Positions 39,413 through 50,140 of a DNA stretch of 64,000 nt are shown here, one piece after another. This DNA is from Candidatus Faecicola pullistercoris. GTDB lineage: Bacteria; Bacillota; Clostridia; Christensenellales; CAG-917. The number at the start of each line of letters is the position of its first letter. Position 1 is the stretch's first letter. Made by a program: the position numbers and the translations under genes. Location of the stretch: positions 1 to 64,000 of the forward strand of contig DVNW01000008.1 of NCBI GenBank assembly GCA_018714105.1. The letters are read 5' to 3'. Under the pieces are notes generated by a model. The model saw only the letters and a list, made by a program, of their open reading frames with translations. It was not told the origin of the DNA and searched no databases.

Positions 39413-41116
39413 CTATTCGTCTTTTTGAGCGGGTAGAGAAGGGATGACCGTAACGGTTTTATAATCGGTATAATTGACCATGCCCGGCAGTCCTCCGGGG
39501 ATTTTTCTTACGTTGCGTCGAACGGTGTAGTCCACTTCCGCTTTTCCGTTGTCCGCGGCTTCTGACAGTGCGGCGGCTATGGCTGCGGCCTTGACGATAA
39601 TTTCCTCGGACGGGTTTTCGGCGAAAATTATTACGTGGCTTCCGTGGTAGTTTTTGACGTGCAGCCAGATATGGTTTCTGTCCGCCGTCCTGAACGTAAG
39701 CTCTTCGTTCTGAATATTGTTTTTGCCGGCAACGACTTTGACGCCGTCGATGAAAAATTCGAGAGGGCGCGCGGCCTGTTCTCTTATTTTGGACGAAGGC
39801 TTTTTCACGGCTTTTAAAGCTCCTATTCCGACAAGCTCCTTTTCCAGTTCGGCCGCCGCCGCGCGGTCGTCGCAGGTTTTCAGGTACAGTTTAAGCGACT
39901 TTACGTAATCGAGATTTTTTTCGCATTCCGCTTTCATCGCGGTCAGGTTGGTTCGGGTACGCTTTAATTTGTTGTATTTTCTGAAATAGTCTGCGGCGTT
40001 CTGTTGCGGCGTATGATTTTCATCAAGCGGAATGCTCACGACAGGGCATGATTCATCATAGTAGTTTTGGACTTCGGCAGAGGTATCGCCTTTTTTCAGA
40101 CGGTAGAAATTTGCTGTTAAAAGTTCGCCGTAAAGTCGGTAGAGCTCCATATTCTCGCACTCTTCGAGTTTTTTGGCATAATCGCCGAGCTTTTTATTCA
40201 GCTTGTTTTCGTAACGGACGGCCGCGGTTACAAGGTGCGAGGTAAGCTGTTTGTTTGCGCGCTGTCGGCGGGATAGTTCGAAATGTCTTTCCACTGCCTC
40301 GCTCAGGCTTTTTCTTGAATGAAAATTTCCGCCGAGGGAAAGGTACGGCATAGCGAAAAAGTCTGCGTCGCCGTCGGAATTGCAGGGGCAGTACGATTGA
40401 CTTTCGTAAATACCGTCGAACTCCTTCGCCGTTCGTATTACGGAGTTTATTACTTCTTCCGTCGGGTTGCAGCAGTCGTAACCCGCGCGAAGCAGAAGTT
40501 CGTTGACCGTAATCCGGCTGACGCCGTTGATTCGGCGGGTAAGCAGGGAGGCAATATCGCCTCCGTCGTTATCCGACAGCAGTTTTTTTATTCCTTCTCC
40601 GTCGGAAAGAGCCGTTTTATCAGGTTGGGAGGGGATAACGTAAATGGCGCCGCTTATAATGCCGCGCTTTCCTTCGTCGAAAGAAATGCGTTTGATTGCG
40701 TCCGATATGCGCCCGTCCGACGTAACCAGAACGATATTGCTGTATCTGTTCATTATCTCGACGTACAGTCTGTATTCGGCCTTGTCTTTAAGCTCGGTAC
40801 GGCCGCTGAGTTTTATTTCCACGACTCTGTCGTCCAGCGTGCGTATATTATCTATCGCAAAGCCCGAAATATGCTTTCTCAGATGCATGCAGAAAGCGGG
40901 CGCGGTTGCCGGATTCGGTCGTTTGTCGGTAGCGAGATGAATGCGCGGCGCCTCGGGATTGGCACTGATCAGCAGGGTATAATTGTTGCCGAACGCCCTG
41001 ATGTGCAAGCGTATTTCGTCCTTTTCTGGCTGGGTGATCTTGTCTATTTTACCGCCTTTCAGCGCGTCGTTCAGTTCGGCGGCAAGCGGTTTTAATGTAA
41101 ATAAATCGGACGGCAT
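39413..41116 (-). CDS. rqcH: NFACT family protein (RqcH/FbpA-like)
   Basis: NFACT-N (GGKIDKITQPEKDEIRLHIRAFGNNYTLLISANPEAPRIHL) and NFACT-R (ADRNHIWLHVKNYHGSHVII). Confidence 0.92.
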   Translation of the reverse strand: MPSDLFTLKPLAAELNDALKGGKIDKITQPEKDEIRLHIRAFGNNYTLLISANPEAPRIHLATDKRPNPATAPAFCMHLRKHISGFAIDNIRTLDDRVVEIKLSGRTELKDKAEYRLYVEIMNRYSNIVLVTSDGRISDAIKRISFDEGKRGIISGAIYVIPSQPDKTALSDGEGIKKLLSDNDGGDIASLLTRRINGVSRITVNELLLRAGYDCCNPTEEVINSVIRTAKEFDGIYESQSYCPCNSDGDADFFAMPYLSLGGNFHSRKSLSEAVERHFELSRRQRANKQLTSHLVTAAVRYENKLNKKLGDYAKKLEECENMELYRLYGELLTANFYRLKKGDTSAEVQNYYDESCPVVSIPLDENHTPQQNAADYFRKYNKLKRTRTNLTAMKAECEKNLDYVKSLKLYLKTCDDRAAAAELEKELVGIGALKAVKKPSSKIREQAARPLEFFIDGVKVVAGKNNIQNEELTFRTADRNHIWLHVKNYHGSHVIIFAENPSEEIIVKAAAIAAALSEAADNGKAEVDYTVRRNVRKIPGGLPGMVNYTDYKTVTVIPSLPAQKDE

Positions 41117-41142
41117 ATTTCGTCTCCTGTTTTAATACCATA

Positions 41143-41171
41143 ATTATAGCAAATTGCCGCGCATTTTGCAA
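41143..41171 (-). promoter_or_regulatory. SigA-type promoter of rqcH
   Basis: Minus strand TTGCAA-N17-TATAAT. Confidence 0.65.
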
Positions 41172-41273
41172 CGGGCGCGAAGGCCTTTGCGGTTTAAGCG
41201 ACGGCTTTTGAAATATGTGAGTTTAAATGGCCGTTTTAAAGTTAATAATGTATCCGTAACCTTGCATAAACTA

Positions 41274-41302
41274 TTGCATTAATGTTTTTTATGTGATATA
41301 AT
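41274..41302 (+). promoter_or_regulatory. SigA-type promoter of tig
   Basis: TTGCAT-N17-TATAAT. Confidence 0.6.
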
Positions 41303-41349
41303 ACTATAACTTGAATTATATTATTATGTCTCAGGAGGACAATTTTTAT

Positions 41350-42639
41350 ATGAATTACACTATCGAAAAACTTGAAAACAGCAAGGTTAAATTCGTTATC
41401 GAAACCACCGCAGACGAACTCGAAAGCGCCACGCAGGAAGCATACGAGAAGAATAAACACAAATACGGCGTTGAAGGTTTCAGAAAGGGGCACGTTCCCC
41501 GCAAGGTGCTTGAAAGCGTTTACGGAAAAGGTTTGTTTTACGAGGACGCTCTCGATATAATCTTGCCTAAGTATTTCGATGAGGTTTTGATAAAGGAGCC
41601 CGAAATCGAGCCCGTCGGCAAGCCCGAAGCCGATATTATTGCTTTTGAGGAAACGGGCGTGAAATTCAGCGTTACCGTTGCGGTTAAGCCCGATGTCAAA
41701 CTCGGCAAGTACAAGGGCCTTAAAGTGAAGAAGACGGTTGAGGCGGTAACGGACGAACAGGTAGAGGCCGAACTCAAACTCGCTCAGGACAGACAGGCCA
41801 GGATAGAGGAAGTTACCGAGGACCGTGCCAGCGTGAACGGCGATTTTCTTACCATAGATTTCGAGGGCAAGGTTGACGGCGTTAAATTCGACGGCGGTTC
41901 GGCTCAGGGTTATGACCTCGAACTCGGTTCGGGCACTTTCATACCCGGATTCGAAGAGCAGCTCGTAGGAGTAAAGAAAGGAGACGTAAAGGACGTTAAG
42001 GTTACCTTCCCCAAAGAGTACGGCGCGCAGAACCTGGCAGGAAAAGACGCGGTATTTACGGTAACCGTACACGCTATCAAGGTTAAAGAGCTTCCCGAGC
42101 TCAACGACGAGTTCGCTAAAGACGTAAGCGAATTCGATACTCTCGCCGAATACAAGGAAGACGTTAAAAAGCAGCTTGTGGCCGAGGCCGAAAGCGCGGC
42201 CGAGCAGAAAGTCGAGAACGAGCTTATGGATAAAATAACTCAAAAGTCCGAAGTGGTTATTCCCGACGAAATGGTTGAAAGCCAGATAGACGAACGCATT
42301 CAGGAACTCGAATACCGCCTTATGTATCAGGGAATGAAGCTGGACGACTACTGCAAGATGATTAACACCGACGTCGCCAAAATAAGGGAAGACTATAAAG
42401 AAAGCGCGGCTCTTTCCGTAAAGACGAGGCTTGTCATGGAAGCGATAATAAAGGCGGAAAATCTTATGCCCACCGAGGATGAAATCAACGAAAAAATCGC
42501 GGATTTCGCAAAGGGAGCCAACAAGTCTGCCGAGGAATACAGAAAACAGATGCACGAGCGTCAGTTAAATTACATAGTAAACAGTATCGCCACAGACAAA
42601 CTTCTGGCCTTTCTCAAATCCAACAACACCGTTCAATAA
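41350..42639 (+). CDS. tig: Trigger factor
   Basis: VEGFRKGHVPRKVLE, GDFLTIDFEGKVDGVKFDGG, GTFIPGFEEQLVG; CAGGAGGA SD; upstream of clpP-clpX. Confidence 0.96.
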   Translation: MNYTIEKLENSKVKFVIETTADELESATQEAYEKNKHKYGVEGFRKGHVPRKVLESVYGKGLFYEDALDIILPKYFDEVLIKEPEIEPVGKPEADIIAFEETGVKFSVTVAVKPDVKLGKYKGLKVKKTVEAVTDEQVEAELKLAQDRQARIEEVTEDRASVNGDFLTIDFEGKVDGVKFDGGSAQGYDLELGSGTFIPGFEEQLVGVKKGDVKDVKVTFPKEYGAQNLAGKDAVFTVTVHAIKVKELPELNDEFAKDVSEFDTLAEYKEDVKKQLVAEAESAAEQKVENELMDKITQKSEVVIPDEMVESQIDERIQELEYRLMYQGMKLDDYCKMINTDVAKIREDYKESAALSVKTRLVMEAIIKAENLMPTEDEINEKIADFAKGANKSAEEYRKQMHERQLNYIVNSIATDKLLAFLKSNNTVQ

Positions 42640-42660
42640 CGGCAGGATAAGGAGTATAAT

Positions 42661-43251
42661 ATGATTAACAATCAACTCATACCTTACATCATAGAGCAAA
42701 CCAGCAGGGGCGAGCGCTCCTACGATATATATTCCCGTCTGCTCGAAGACAGGGTGATTTTCCTTACGGGAGAAATAAACGACGCCGTTGCCAACACCGT
42801 GGTGGCGCAGCTTATCTATCTCGAAGGCAAGGACCCGGCGGCGGATATATGCCTTTATATAAACAGCCCCGGCGGCAGCGTAACCGCGGGCATGGCGATT
42901 TACGATACGATGAACTATATCAAACCGGACGTAAGTACCATATGTATAGGCATGGCGGCTTCCATGGGTGCCTTTCTGCTTTCGTCGGGCGCGAAGGGTA
43001 AGAGATTCTGCCTGCCCAACAGCGAAGTTATGATTCATCAGCCCCTGGGCGGCGCGCAAGGTCAGGCCAGCGATATTGCCATCGTGGCGGACCAGATTAT
43101 GAAAACCAAAAACAAACTTAACAGAATTCTAGCCTCAAATACCGGGCAGTCGCTTGAAAAAATTCAGGCCGATACGGACAGGGATTTCTATATGTCCGCC
43201 GAGGAGGCCAAAAGCTACGGTATCGTTGACGGCGTATATTATTCCAGATAA
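42661..43251 (+). CDS. clpP: ATP-dependent Clp protease proteolytic subunit
   Basis: [48 protein letters not shown]. Confidence 0.98.
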   Translation: MINNQLIPYIIEQTSRGERSYDIYSRLLEDRVIFLTGEINDAVANTVVAQLIYLEGKDPAADICLYINSPGGSVTAGMAIYDTMNYIKPDVSTICIGMAASMGAFLLSSGAKGKRFCLPNSEVMIHQPLGGAQGQASDIAIVADQIMKTKNKLNRILASNTGQSLEKIQADTDRDFYMSAEEAKSYGIVDGVYYSR

Positions 43252-43262
43252 CGAGGTGCAAA

Positions 43263-44513
43263 TTGGATAGAATTTCAGGTCATTTAAGATGTTCCTTCTG
43301 CGGCAAAAGCGAGGACGAAGTCGAAAGGCTTATATCGGGTCCGGACGGGGTAGCGATATGCGACGCGTGCGTGGAACTTTGCAACGATATAATCAATTCG
43401 GCTTACGACGACGAACAGGCCTCTTCTGCGGGGTCCGTTACCCTTTACACGCCGCAGGAAATCAAAGCCAAACTCGACGAGTATATCGTCGGGCAGGATA
43501 ACGCCAAAAAGGTTTTGTCCGTTGCGGTATACAATCACTATAAGCGCATAGGCAAAAAGGCCGCAACCGACCGGTCCGACGAGGACGTCGTGCTTGAAAA
43601 AAGCAACGTGCTCGTGCTGGGACCTACGGGAAGCGGTAAGACCTTGCTTGCCAAAACGCTTGCGGACATTCTTAACGTGCCTTTCGCGGTAGCCGACGCG
43701 ACCACGCTTACCGAAGCCGGCTACGTTGGCGAAGACGTGGAAAATATCCTGCTTAAACTGATCAACGCCGCGGGCGGCGATATAGCCCGCGCCGAAAAGG
43801 GTATCGTATACGTGGACGAGATAGACAAAATCGCACGCAAGTCCGAAAACGTGTCCATCACGCGCGACGTATCCGGCGAAGGAGTACAGCAGGCGCTTCT
43901 TAAAATTATCGAAAGCACGGTGGCAAGCGTTCCTCCGCAGGGCGGGCGCAAGCATCCTCAGCAGGAGTGTTATCAGATAGATACCACTAATATTCTGTTT
44001 ATATGCGGAGGGGCGTTCGTAGGACTGGACAAAATTATAAACAAGCGTAAGGAAGGCGGAGCTCTGGGCTTCGGCAAGGATATCAAGACCGACGAGAAGT
44101 TCAAATATTCTCAGCTTATCGGCCAGATTCAGCCCGACGACCTTATCAACTTCGGCCTTATTCCCGAATTCGTGGGCAGGTTGCCTATCGTCGTTGGCCT
44201 TGACGAGCTTGACGAAGAAGCCCTGGTTAAAATACTGTCCGAGCCTAAAAACGCTCTTGTAAAACAATATAAGAGGCTTTTGTCCATGGATAACGTGGAT
44301 CTCGAATTCGAGGACGACGCTCTTATCGCGGTTGCGCGCAAGGCTATCAAGCTCAACACCGGCGCGAGAGGCCTGAGGTCTATTCTCGAAAACACCATGC
44401 TCGATATAATGTACAAGATACCCGACGACAAATCCATCGCCAAAGTCGTTATAACGGCAAAAACAATCGAGGGAGAACCGCCTTTAATCGTTCGGGGTAA
44501 AGAGGCGGTATAA
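43263..44513 (+). CDS. clpX: ClpX ATPase subunit (TTG start)
   Basis: Zn domain [58 protein letters not shown]. Confidence 0.98.
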   Translation: MDRISGHLRCSFCGKSEDEVERLISGPDGVAICDACVELCNDIINSAYDDEQASSAGSVTLYTPQEIKAKLDEYIVGQDNAKKVLSVAVYNHYKRIGKKAATDRSDEDVVLEKSNVLVLGPTGSGKTLLAKTLADILNVPFAVADATTLTEAGYVGEDVENILLKLINAAGGDIARAEKGIVYVDEIDKIARKSENVSITRDVSGEGVQQALLKIIESTVASVPPQGGRKHPQQECYQIDTTNILFICGGAFVGLDKIINKRKEGGALGFGKDIKTDEKFKYSQLIGQIQPDDLINFGLIPEFVGRLPIVVGLDELDEEALVKILSEPKNALVKQYKRLLSMDNVDLEFEDDALIAVARKAIKLNTGARGLRSILENTMLDIMYKIPDDKSIAKVVITAKTIEGEPPLIVRGKEAV

Positions 44514-44523
44514 TCGGAATTTT

Positions 44524-46824
44524 ATGTCAAAATATCTCAAATTGCCGTTAATACCTTTAAGAGGATTAACGGTTTTTCCGAACACGACGGTTCATTTCGA
44601 CGTCGCCAGAAAGAAATCGGTTGCCGCAATCGAAGCCGCTACCAAGGAATTCGAGGGCAACCTGCTTTTGGTTTCCCAAAAATCCTCTGAAGACGCCAAT
44701 CCCGCACCGCATCAGATTCACACGGTAGGCGTTCACGCAAATATCGTGCAGATTATCAATATGCCCGAAGGCATACAGCGCGTCGTGATTATCGCCGACA
44801 AAAAAATCAGGCTGGAAGAGTATTGTCAGACTACGCCTTATTATATGGCCGAGTATACTGCCGTTAAGGATAAAAAAAGCAAGACTCTTGCCGCGCAGGC
44901 CTATTTCAGAAAGGCCAAAGAGCTGGTTTCGTCTTTTTCCAAGGTAAACGAAACTCTTAACCGCGACCTTGTTAAAGCAGTTCTCGACGAGGAGGATTAT
45001 ACCTCGTTCTGTTACAGGGCGGCCCAGCTTTGTCTTGTAAAAAATCATCAGCAGTTTCTGGAAATCGACGACCTCGAAGCCAAGTACGAATTTTTAATCG
45101 AGGAAATAAACACCGAAATTCAGCTTGCCAAAATCGAGCGACGCATCAACAATAAAGTGCGTTACAATATCGATAAAGGACAGAAGGAATACTTCCTGCG
45201 CGAGCAGATGAAGGTAATTAACGAGGAACTGGGCGAGGGCGACGACGAGAACGAATATATCGCAAAGATAGACGCGCTTCCCATAGCGGACGAATATAAG
45301 GAAAAGCTTAAAAAGGATTTTCGCAGAAGCAATAATCTGCCGAGTTCTTCGCCCGAGTATTCGCTGACGCGCAACTATCTCGACTATCTGCTCGAACTGC
45401 CGTGGGCAAAGTTCACCGAGGATAACAACAGCCTTAAAAACGCCAGAGCCGTACTCGATAACGACCATTACGGACTGGAAAAAATAAAGGAACGGATAAT
45501 TGAATTTCTTGCCGTAAGGCAGCTTACCGACCATAAAAAGGAGCCTATAATCTGTCTGGTAGGGCCTCCCGGCGTGGGGAAAACGTCAATAGTCAAATCC
45601 ATAGCGTCCGCGCTCGGGCGGAAATATATCAGAATGAGTCTGGGCGGCGTGCACGACGAGGCCGAAATCAGAGGACACCGCCGTACTTACGTCGGCGCGA
45701 TGGCCGGCAGGATAATAGGCGGAATAAGACAGGCAGGCTCGGCAAATCCCGTATTTCTTCTGGACGAAATAGATAAACTGGCAAGCGATTATAAGGGCGA
45801 TCCCGCCAGTGCGCTTCTCGAAGTTCTCGACCCCGAACAGAATAACTCGTTCAGGGACAATTATCTTGAAATACCTTTCGACCTGTCAAACGTAATTTTC
45901 ATAACCACGGCCAATAATCCCGACACGATTCCCGACGCGCTGTACGACCGTATGGAAATTATTGAGATGAGCGGATATACGCCGGACGAAAAGTTTGCCA
46001 TAGCCAAAAAGTATCTGCTTCCCAAACAGGCCGACGCCAACGGCATCAAGCCCGAAAAACTCGAAATTACCGACGACGCGGTAATGTGCGTTATAGAGCG
46101 TTATACTCGCGAAAGCGGAGTGCGGGGGCTTGAAAAACAGATTGCCAAAATAATGCGTAAAGTCGCGCGGAAATTTGTCGAAGAGGGCGACGAGGGCGCC
46201 CTGACGGTACGTTCCGAAAACCTAAAAGAATATCTGGGCGCGCCCGTGTATACGCCGGGCGTTAAAAACCAATCGGACGAAGTAGGCGCCGCTACCGGCC
46301 TGGCCTGGACTTCGGCGGGCGGGGATATACTGACCATAGAAGTCAGCCTCATACCCGGCAAGGGAGAAATACTGCTTACGGGTTCTTTGGGCGACGTGAT
46401 GAAGGAATCTGCCCGTACTGCCATTACTTTCATAAGGGCGCACGCTAAGGATTACGGCATCGAAGACAAGCTCTTTAAAAACAAAGATATTCACATACAC
46501 GTGCCCGAAGGCGCGATACCGAAAGACGGGCCTTCCGCAGGCATTACGATGGCTACGGCGGTGCTTTCGGCTCTTACCGAAAAAGGGGTAAGAAGCGACG
46601 TTGCAATGACGGGGGAGATTACTCTCAGAGGAAAGGTGCTGCCCATAGGCGGACTCAAAGAAAAAACCCTGGCAGCTCAGCGCGCGGGGATAAAAACCGT
46701 TCTGATTCCCGAGGACAACAAAAAGGATATCGACGAAATACCCGAGGGTGTCAGGGAAAGCGTTAATCTCGTGTTCGTCAAAGACATGCCCGGCGTTTTC
46801 AGTAACGCCATAGCGGGGCTGTGA
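44524..46824 (+). CDS. lon: ATP-dependent endopeptidase La (Lon)
   Basis: [39 protein letters not shown] catalytic Ser. Confidence 0.98.
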   Translation: MSKYLKLPLIPLRGLTVFPNTTVHFDVARKKSVAAIEAATKEFEGNLLLVSQKSSEDANPAPHQIHTVGVHANIVQIINMPEGIQRVVIIADKKIRLEEYCQTTPYYMAEYTAVKDKKSKTLAAQAYFRKAKELVSSFSKVNETLNRDLVKAVLDEEDYTSFCYRAAQLCLVKNHQQFLEIDDLEAKYEFLIEEINTEIQLAKIERRINNKVRYNIDKGQKEYFLREQMKVINEELGEGDDENEYIAKIDALPIADEYKEKLKKDFRRSNNLPSSSPEYSLTRNYLDYLLELPWAKFTEDNNSLKNARAVLDNDHYGLEKIKERIIEFLAVRQLTDHKKEPIICLVGPPGVGKTSIVKSIASALGRKYIRMSLGGVHDEAEIRGHRRTYVGAMAGRIIGGIRQAGSANPVFLLDEIDKLASDYKGDPASALLEVLDPEQNNSFRDNYLEIPFDLSNVIFITTANNPDTIPDALYDRMEIIEMSGYTPDEKFAIAKKYLLPKQADANGIKPEKLEITDDAVMCVIERYTRESGVRGLEKQIAKIMRKVARKFVEEGDEGALTVRSENLKEYLGAPVYTPGVKNQSDEVGAATGLAWTSAGGDILTIEVSLIPGKGEILLTGSLGDVMKESARTAITFIRAHAKDYGIEDKLFKNKDIHIHVPEGAIPKDGPSAGITMATAVLSALTEKGVRSDVAMTGEITLRGKVLPIGGLKEKTLAAQRAGIKTVLIPEDNKKDIDEIPEGVRESVNLVFVKDMPGVFSNAIAGL

Positions 46825-46825
46825 T

Positions 46826-47407
46826 ATGATTAAGAACGCGAAATTTTACATATCGGTCGCGGACAGTTCCAAACTGCCCGCGCTTAATATTCCCGAAATC
46901 GCGGTTGCCGGAAAATCCAACGTGGGCAAGTCTTCGTTTATCAATTTTATTACCAACAACGGCAAACTTGCCAGGACGTCGGGCGAGCCGGGCAGGACAA
47001 GACTTATCAATTATTTTACCGTCAACGGAGGGGAATTCGCGCTTGTGGATTTGCCCGGGTACGGTTATGCAAGAGTCGCAAGGGAAGAAAAAGCCAAATG
47101 GGGCAAAATGATAGAAGGCTATCTGTCGGCAAGCGTAAATCTTAAAAACGTGTTTGTGCTTGTGGACGTGCGGCATACGCCTACCGAAGACGACAAACTG
47201 CTGCTTAATTATCTTAACCATTACAATATTCCTTTTACCGTAATTGCGACAAAAGCCGACAAACTCAGCCGAATGCAGCTTCTTAAAAGACGGCAGGAAA
47301 TAGCTTCGGAAATAGGCGTGGGACGGGAAAACGTATATATCGTATCCTCTTTGAAGAAAACGGGCAAAGAGGAGATTTTTGAACGAATAAGTCAGATTTT
47401 AAGCTGA
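46826..47407 (+). CDS. ysxC: Ribosome biogenesis GTP-binding protein EngB/YsxC
   Basis: PEIAVAGKSNVGKSSFINFI, SGEPGRTRLINYF, LVDLPGYGYARV, TKADKLS; downstream of lon. Confidence 0.96.
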   Translation: MIKNAKFYISVADSSKLPALNIPEIAVAGKSNVGKSSFINFITNNGKLARTSGEPGRTRLINYFTVNGGEFALVDLPGYGYARVAREEKAKWGKMIEGYLSASVNLKNVFVLVDVRHTPTEDDKLLLNYLNHYNIPFTVIATKADKLSRMQLLKRRQEIASEIGVGRENVYIVSSLKKTGKEEIFERISQILS

Positions 47408-47457
47408 ACCATTATAATTTATACACTAATTTATAGTACTATGCGTACATTTACGAC

Positions 47458-47486
47458 AAAAACCCGTCGCTTTCGCGGCGGGTTTT
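47458..47486. terminator. Bidirectional terminator
   Basis: AAAACCCGTCGC-TTTC-GCGGCGGGTTTT. Confidence 0.8.
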
Positions 47487-47514
47487 CGGGTTATGCCTGC
47501 TTGCCTGATCCGAT

Positions 47515-48168
47515 TCAGTTTCTGCCCATGGGGCAGTTTTCGGGGTATAAAGGCATTTCAAACATGCCGGTGCAGGCTTCCTGCGTGTATTCCTGACAGG
47601 GCGGTATTTCGCAATACCCGTAGGTGGGTACCATCAGCTGTACCGTTGCGGTTACTTTAAGCACTATGGTAAGGCATACCGTTGCCGTGAAAGTAAGGTC
47701 GCTCTGGTATGTAGCCTGAGGTATTATCGCGCTCACGTTGGCGCTTAAACCTACCGGTACGAGACCGCCGTCGGGTACGCACATTATACAGTCGATAGGC
47801 ACGCTTACCGTGCCCGTGGCTTTTCCTTCGGTTTCGTTGCTGTCTACGTAAATGACTTCAACGGGTATTCCTACGGTTGCCTGTACGCGGCTCAGCCCCG
47901 AATTGTCGTTGAGTTTGGTTATAACCGGATTGCTTATCTGGCCCGTGGTCGACGTGGATATACCGCTTACGAACGTAAGGGGTGTGGTGGGCGAGGACGG
48001 CACGGCATCGGTAAGGGTTAAGCTGTAGTTTTCAAGCGAACTCTGATTTAAGCAGGCGTCAAACACTTTATTAACCTCGATACATGCCCTCTCGCACAAT
48101 CCCGACAGCGGATTACCGCATATTAAGCCCGGTCTTTTATCCGGTTTTGGGTTGCAGCTAAAAGACAT
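47515..48168 (-). CDS. Cys-rich hypothetical protein (possible spore-surface/structural)
   Basis: 217 aa, about 12 Cys, KRPGLICGNPLSGLCERACIEVNKVFDACLNQ; very strong AGGAGGTGAT SD. Confidence 0.75.
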   Translation of the reverse strand: MSFSCNPKPDKRPGLICGNPLSGLCERACIEVNKVFDACLNQSSLENYSLTLTDAVPSSPTTPLTFVSGISTSTTGQISNPVITKLNDNSGLSRVQATVGIPVEVIYVDSNETEGKATGTVSVPIDCIMCVPDGGLVPVGLSANVSAIIPQATYQSDLTFTATVCLTIVLKVTATVQLMVPTYGYCEIPPCQEYTQEACTGMFEMPLYPENCPMGRN

Positions 48169-48249
48169 AAAATCACCTCCTGATTAGGGTTGTATACTTA
48201 TTATTATGAAAAGCGCGGGATATTTGTGAATGTTACGCGCGGCAAACGA

Positions 48250-48278
48250 TTGAATATAATTTCTTCGTATGGTATTAT
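48250..48278 (+). promoter_or_regulatory. Extended -10 SigA-type promoter of the phosphoesterase
   Basis: TTGAAT-N17-TATTAT with TGn immediately upstream of -10. Confidence 0.55.
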
Positions 48279-48298
48279 ATATATCGACAGGAGTTTTT

Positions 48299-49012
48299 AT
48301 GAAAGTATTTGCCATATCCGATTTACATTTATCCTTTTCGTCCGACAAACCGATGGACGTTTTCGGCGACGGCTGGGTAGACCATTGGAGCATAATCAAA
48401 AAGGACTGGGACAGTAAAGTAGGAGATGAGGACGTCGTCCTGATTGCCGGGGACATAAGCTGGGGGATGAATATTGCGGAAGCGGCCGCCGACTTTACGG
48501 AAATAGGCAAAATGCGCGGCAGAAAGGTAATTATAAAGGGCAATCACGATTATTGGTGGAGCAGTTATAAAAAGGTTTGCGAGGCGGTAAAGGATAAAGG
48601 CGTTTATCCTTTGCAGAACAACGCCGTGCGTTTCGACGGGCTTGTCGTGTGCGGCAGCCGCGGCTGGACTCAGCCCTCCGAAAGCTCTTCGGATGAGGAT
48701 AAAGCCATTTACCGGAGAGAGCTTATCAGGCTCGAATTGTCGCTTTCCGAAGCGGCAAAGCTTAAAAAGGCGGGGGATAAACTTATAGGAATGACGCATT
48801 ATCCGCCGTTCAACGCCCGTTTTGAAGACAGCGAAGTAACCGCATTATTTGAAAAATACGGCGCCGATCTGGTTGTTTACGGGCATCTTCACGGCAAAAA
48901 CGTGAGGGTTTTGCCCGTTGTCAACAAGGGCAATATACCTTATTATATTACTTCGTGCGACCAGATAAACAACACGTTGACGGAGCTTGCCGATATCCGA
49001 TATAATATATAA
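48299..49012 (+). CDS. Calcineurin-like metallophosphoesterase
   Basis: AISDLHLSF, IAGDISWGM, KGNHDYWW, VYGHLHG. Confidence 0.93.
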   Translation: MKVFAISDLHLSFSSDKPMDVFGDGWVDHWSIIKKDWDSKVGDEDVVLIAGDISWGMNIAEAAADFTEIGKMRGRKVIIKGNHDYWWSSYKKVCEAVKDKGVYPLQNNAVRFDGLVVCGSRGWTQPSESSSDEDKAIYRRELIRLELSLSEAAKLKKAGDKLIGMTHYPPFNARFEDSEVTALFEKYGADLVVYGHLHGKNVRVLPVVNKGNIPYYITSCDQINNTLTELADIRYNI

Positions 49013-49168
49013 TTAACTAAGTACTAATTAAACTTTATATAAAATATATATAATATACTGACTGATAAACCATATTATAATATGAAGCCGACAAGCAGTG
49101 TATTACAACAGAATTTATGTACAAACCGTTACTTTTCCGCCGTATGGGAAAGGGGGCGCAAAGCTCTT

Positions 49169-49198
49169 CGGGAGGATAAAATATCCGCCCGATTTTTT
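49169..49198 (+). terminator. Intrinsic terminator in the yloX-like phosphoesterase/mraZ intergenic region
   Basis: CGGGaGGATA-AAA-TATCCgCCCG-ATTTTTT. Confidence 0.65.
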
Positions 49199-49599
49199 AT
49201 TTCGGCCGATAAAAAAACAGTGCTTTTCGACACTGAAAGAAAGACAAAATCATTAACTTTCAAGATAGTTAAAAAAACCCGAAAAACAGTAAAACGTGCA
49301 TAGATTTAAAAGCCTTTAAAATAGTTGTATTTACAATTTATTTTTTGAAATCAAGTTAAAATTTTTGTTTTTAAAAAAGTTTAAATTGCAACAAAATTCT
49401 TTATACCGAAAAATAACATTTTAAAAGATCTTTGCATATTATGGTGTAAATTTTGAAAAAAGCAGGGACTGACAACCACTTTCAACCCTTGTTATTTTTT
49501 TCAAAAAAGCGTTATAAACTTAACAAATAAAAGGTTAATTTAACATTTTATGCAAACATACAAAAATTTATTAAAAAATTTTTTAAAAATTATTAAAAA

Positions 49600-49615
49600 G
49601 TGGTTGCAAGTGGTT
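49600..49615 (+). promoter_or_regulatory. Candidate MraZ operator
   Basis: GTGGTT-GCAA-GTGGTT, 10-bp spaced direct repeats overlapping the mraZ -35. Confidence 0.6.
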
Positions 49616-49632
49616 AAAGAATATGGTATCAT
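49604..49632 (+). promoter_or_regulatory. mraZ promoter
   Basis: TTGCAA-N17-TATCAT with extended -10 TGG. Confidence 0.6.
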
Positions 49633-49663
49633 ATAACTAAGTTTAAAAAGGAGGTTGTCCGCT

Positions 49664-50101
49664 ATGGATTTTATCGGTACTTTCTATCACCAGCTCGATG
49701 ATAAAAACCGTATCAGAATTCCCGCTAAATTCAGAAGCGAAATGGCTGACGGTTACGTAATAACCCGTGGCAACGGCGGATGCCTCGACGTTTATCCCAC
49801 GGCCAAATTCGAACAGCTTAAACAGAAGTTCAAAACCGTGCCTCAAAGTAATCTGGTTGCTCAGGCCGTAGTCAAAAAAATTACCAGCAGCGTACAGATT
49901 CCCGAAGAGGACAAACAGGGCAGGTTCGTTTTGAGAAACGACCTCAGAGCTCTTGCCGGCATCAATAAGAACGTTGTGTTCATCGGAGTGCTGGACAGGG
50001 TGGAAATCTGGGACGAGGATAAATGGAACAGCTTTATGTCGGACGAAACCAATCAGAGCTTTGACGAGGCTTATCAGTCTTTGGAACAGTTCGGTATTTA
50101 A
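49664..50101 (+). CDS. mraZ: Transcriptional regulator MraZ
   Basis: MDFIGTFYHQLDDKNRIRIPAKFRSEM, ITRGNGGCLDVYP; AAAGGAGGT SD. Confidence 0.97.
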   Translation: MDFIGTFYHQLDDKNRIRIPAKFRSEMADGYVITRGNGGCLDVYPTAKFEQLKQKFKTVPQSNLVAQAVVKKITSSVQIPEEDKQGRFVLRNDLRALAGINKNVVFIGVLDRVEIWDEDKWNSFMSDETNQSFDEAYQSLEQFGI

Positions 50102-50140
50102 TTTCGGCGCCCGGGCGCATACGGTAAGCAGTCGTTATTT

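Noticed and set aside
40319-41095. 258-aa plus-strand ORF
   Set aside because: Antisense to rqcH (NFACT).
41242-42555. 437-aa minus-strand ORF
   Set aside because: Antisense to tig (strong trigger-factor motifs on the + strand).
49110-49198. Calling a GEMM/c-di-GMP riboswitch
   Set aside because: Only the CGCAAAGC-like core is present; GNRA loop and closing stems not found, and no coding gene immediately follows. Kept only as a structured-RNA candidate.
49082-49303. 73-aa ORF in the mraZ upstream region
   Set aside because: No SD, crosses a strong terminator hairpin, composition non-coding-like; region treated as possible RNA instead.
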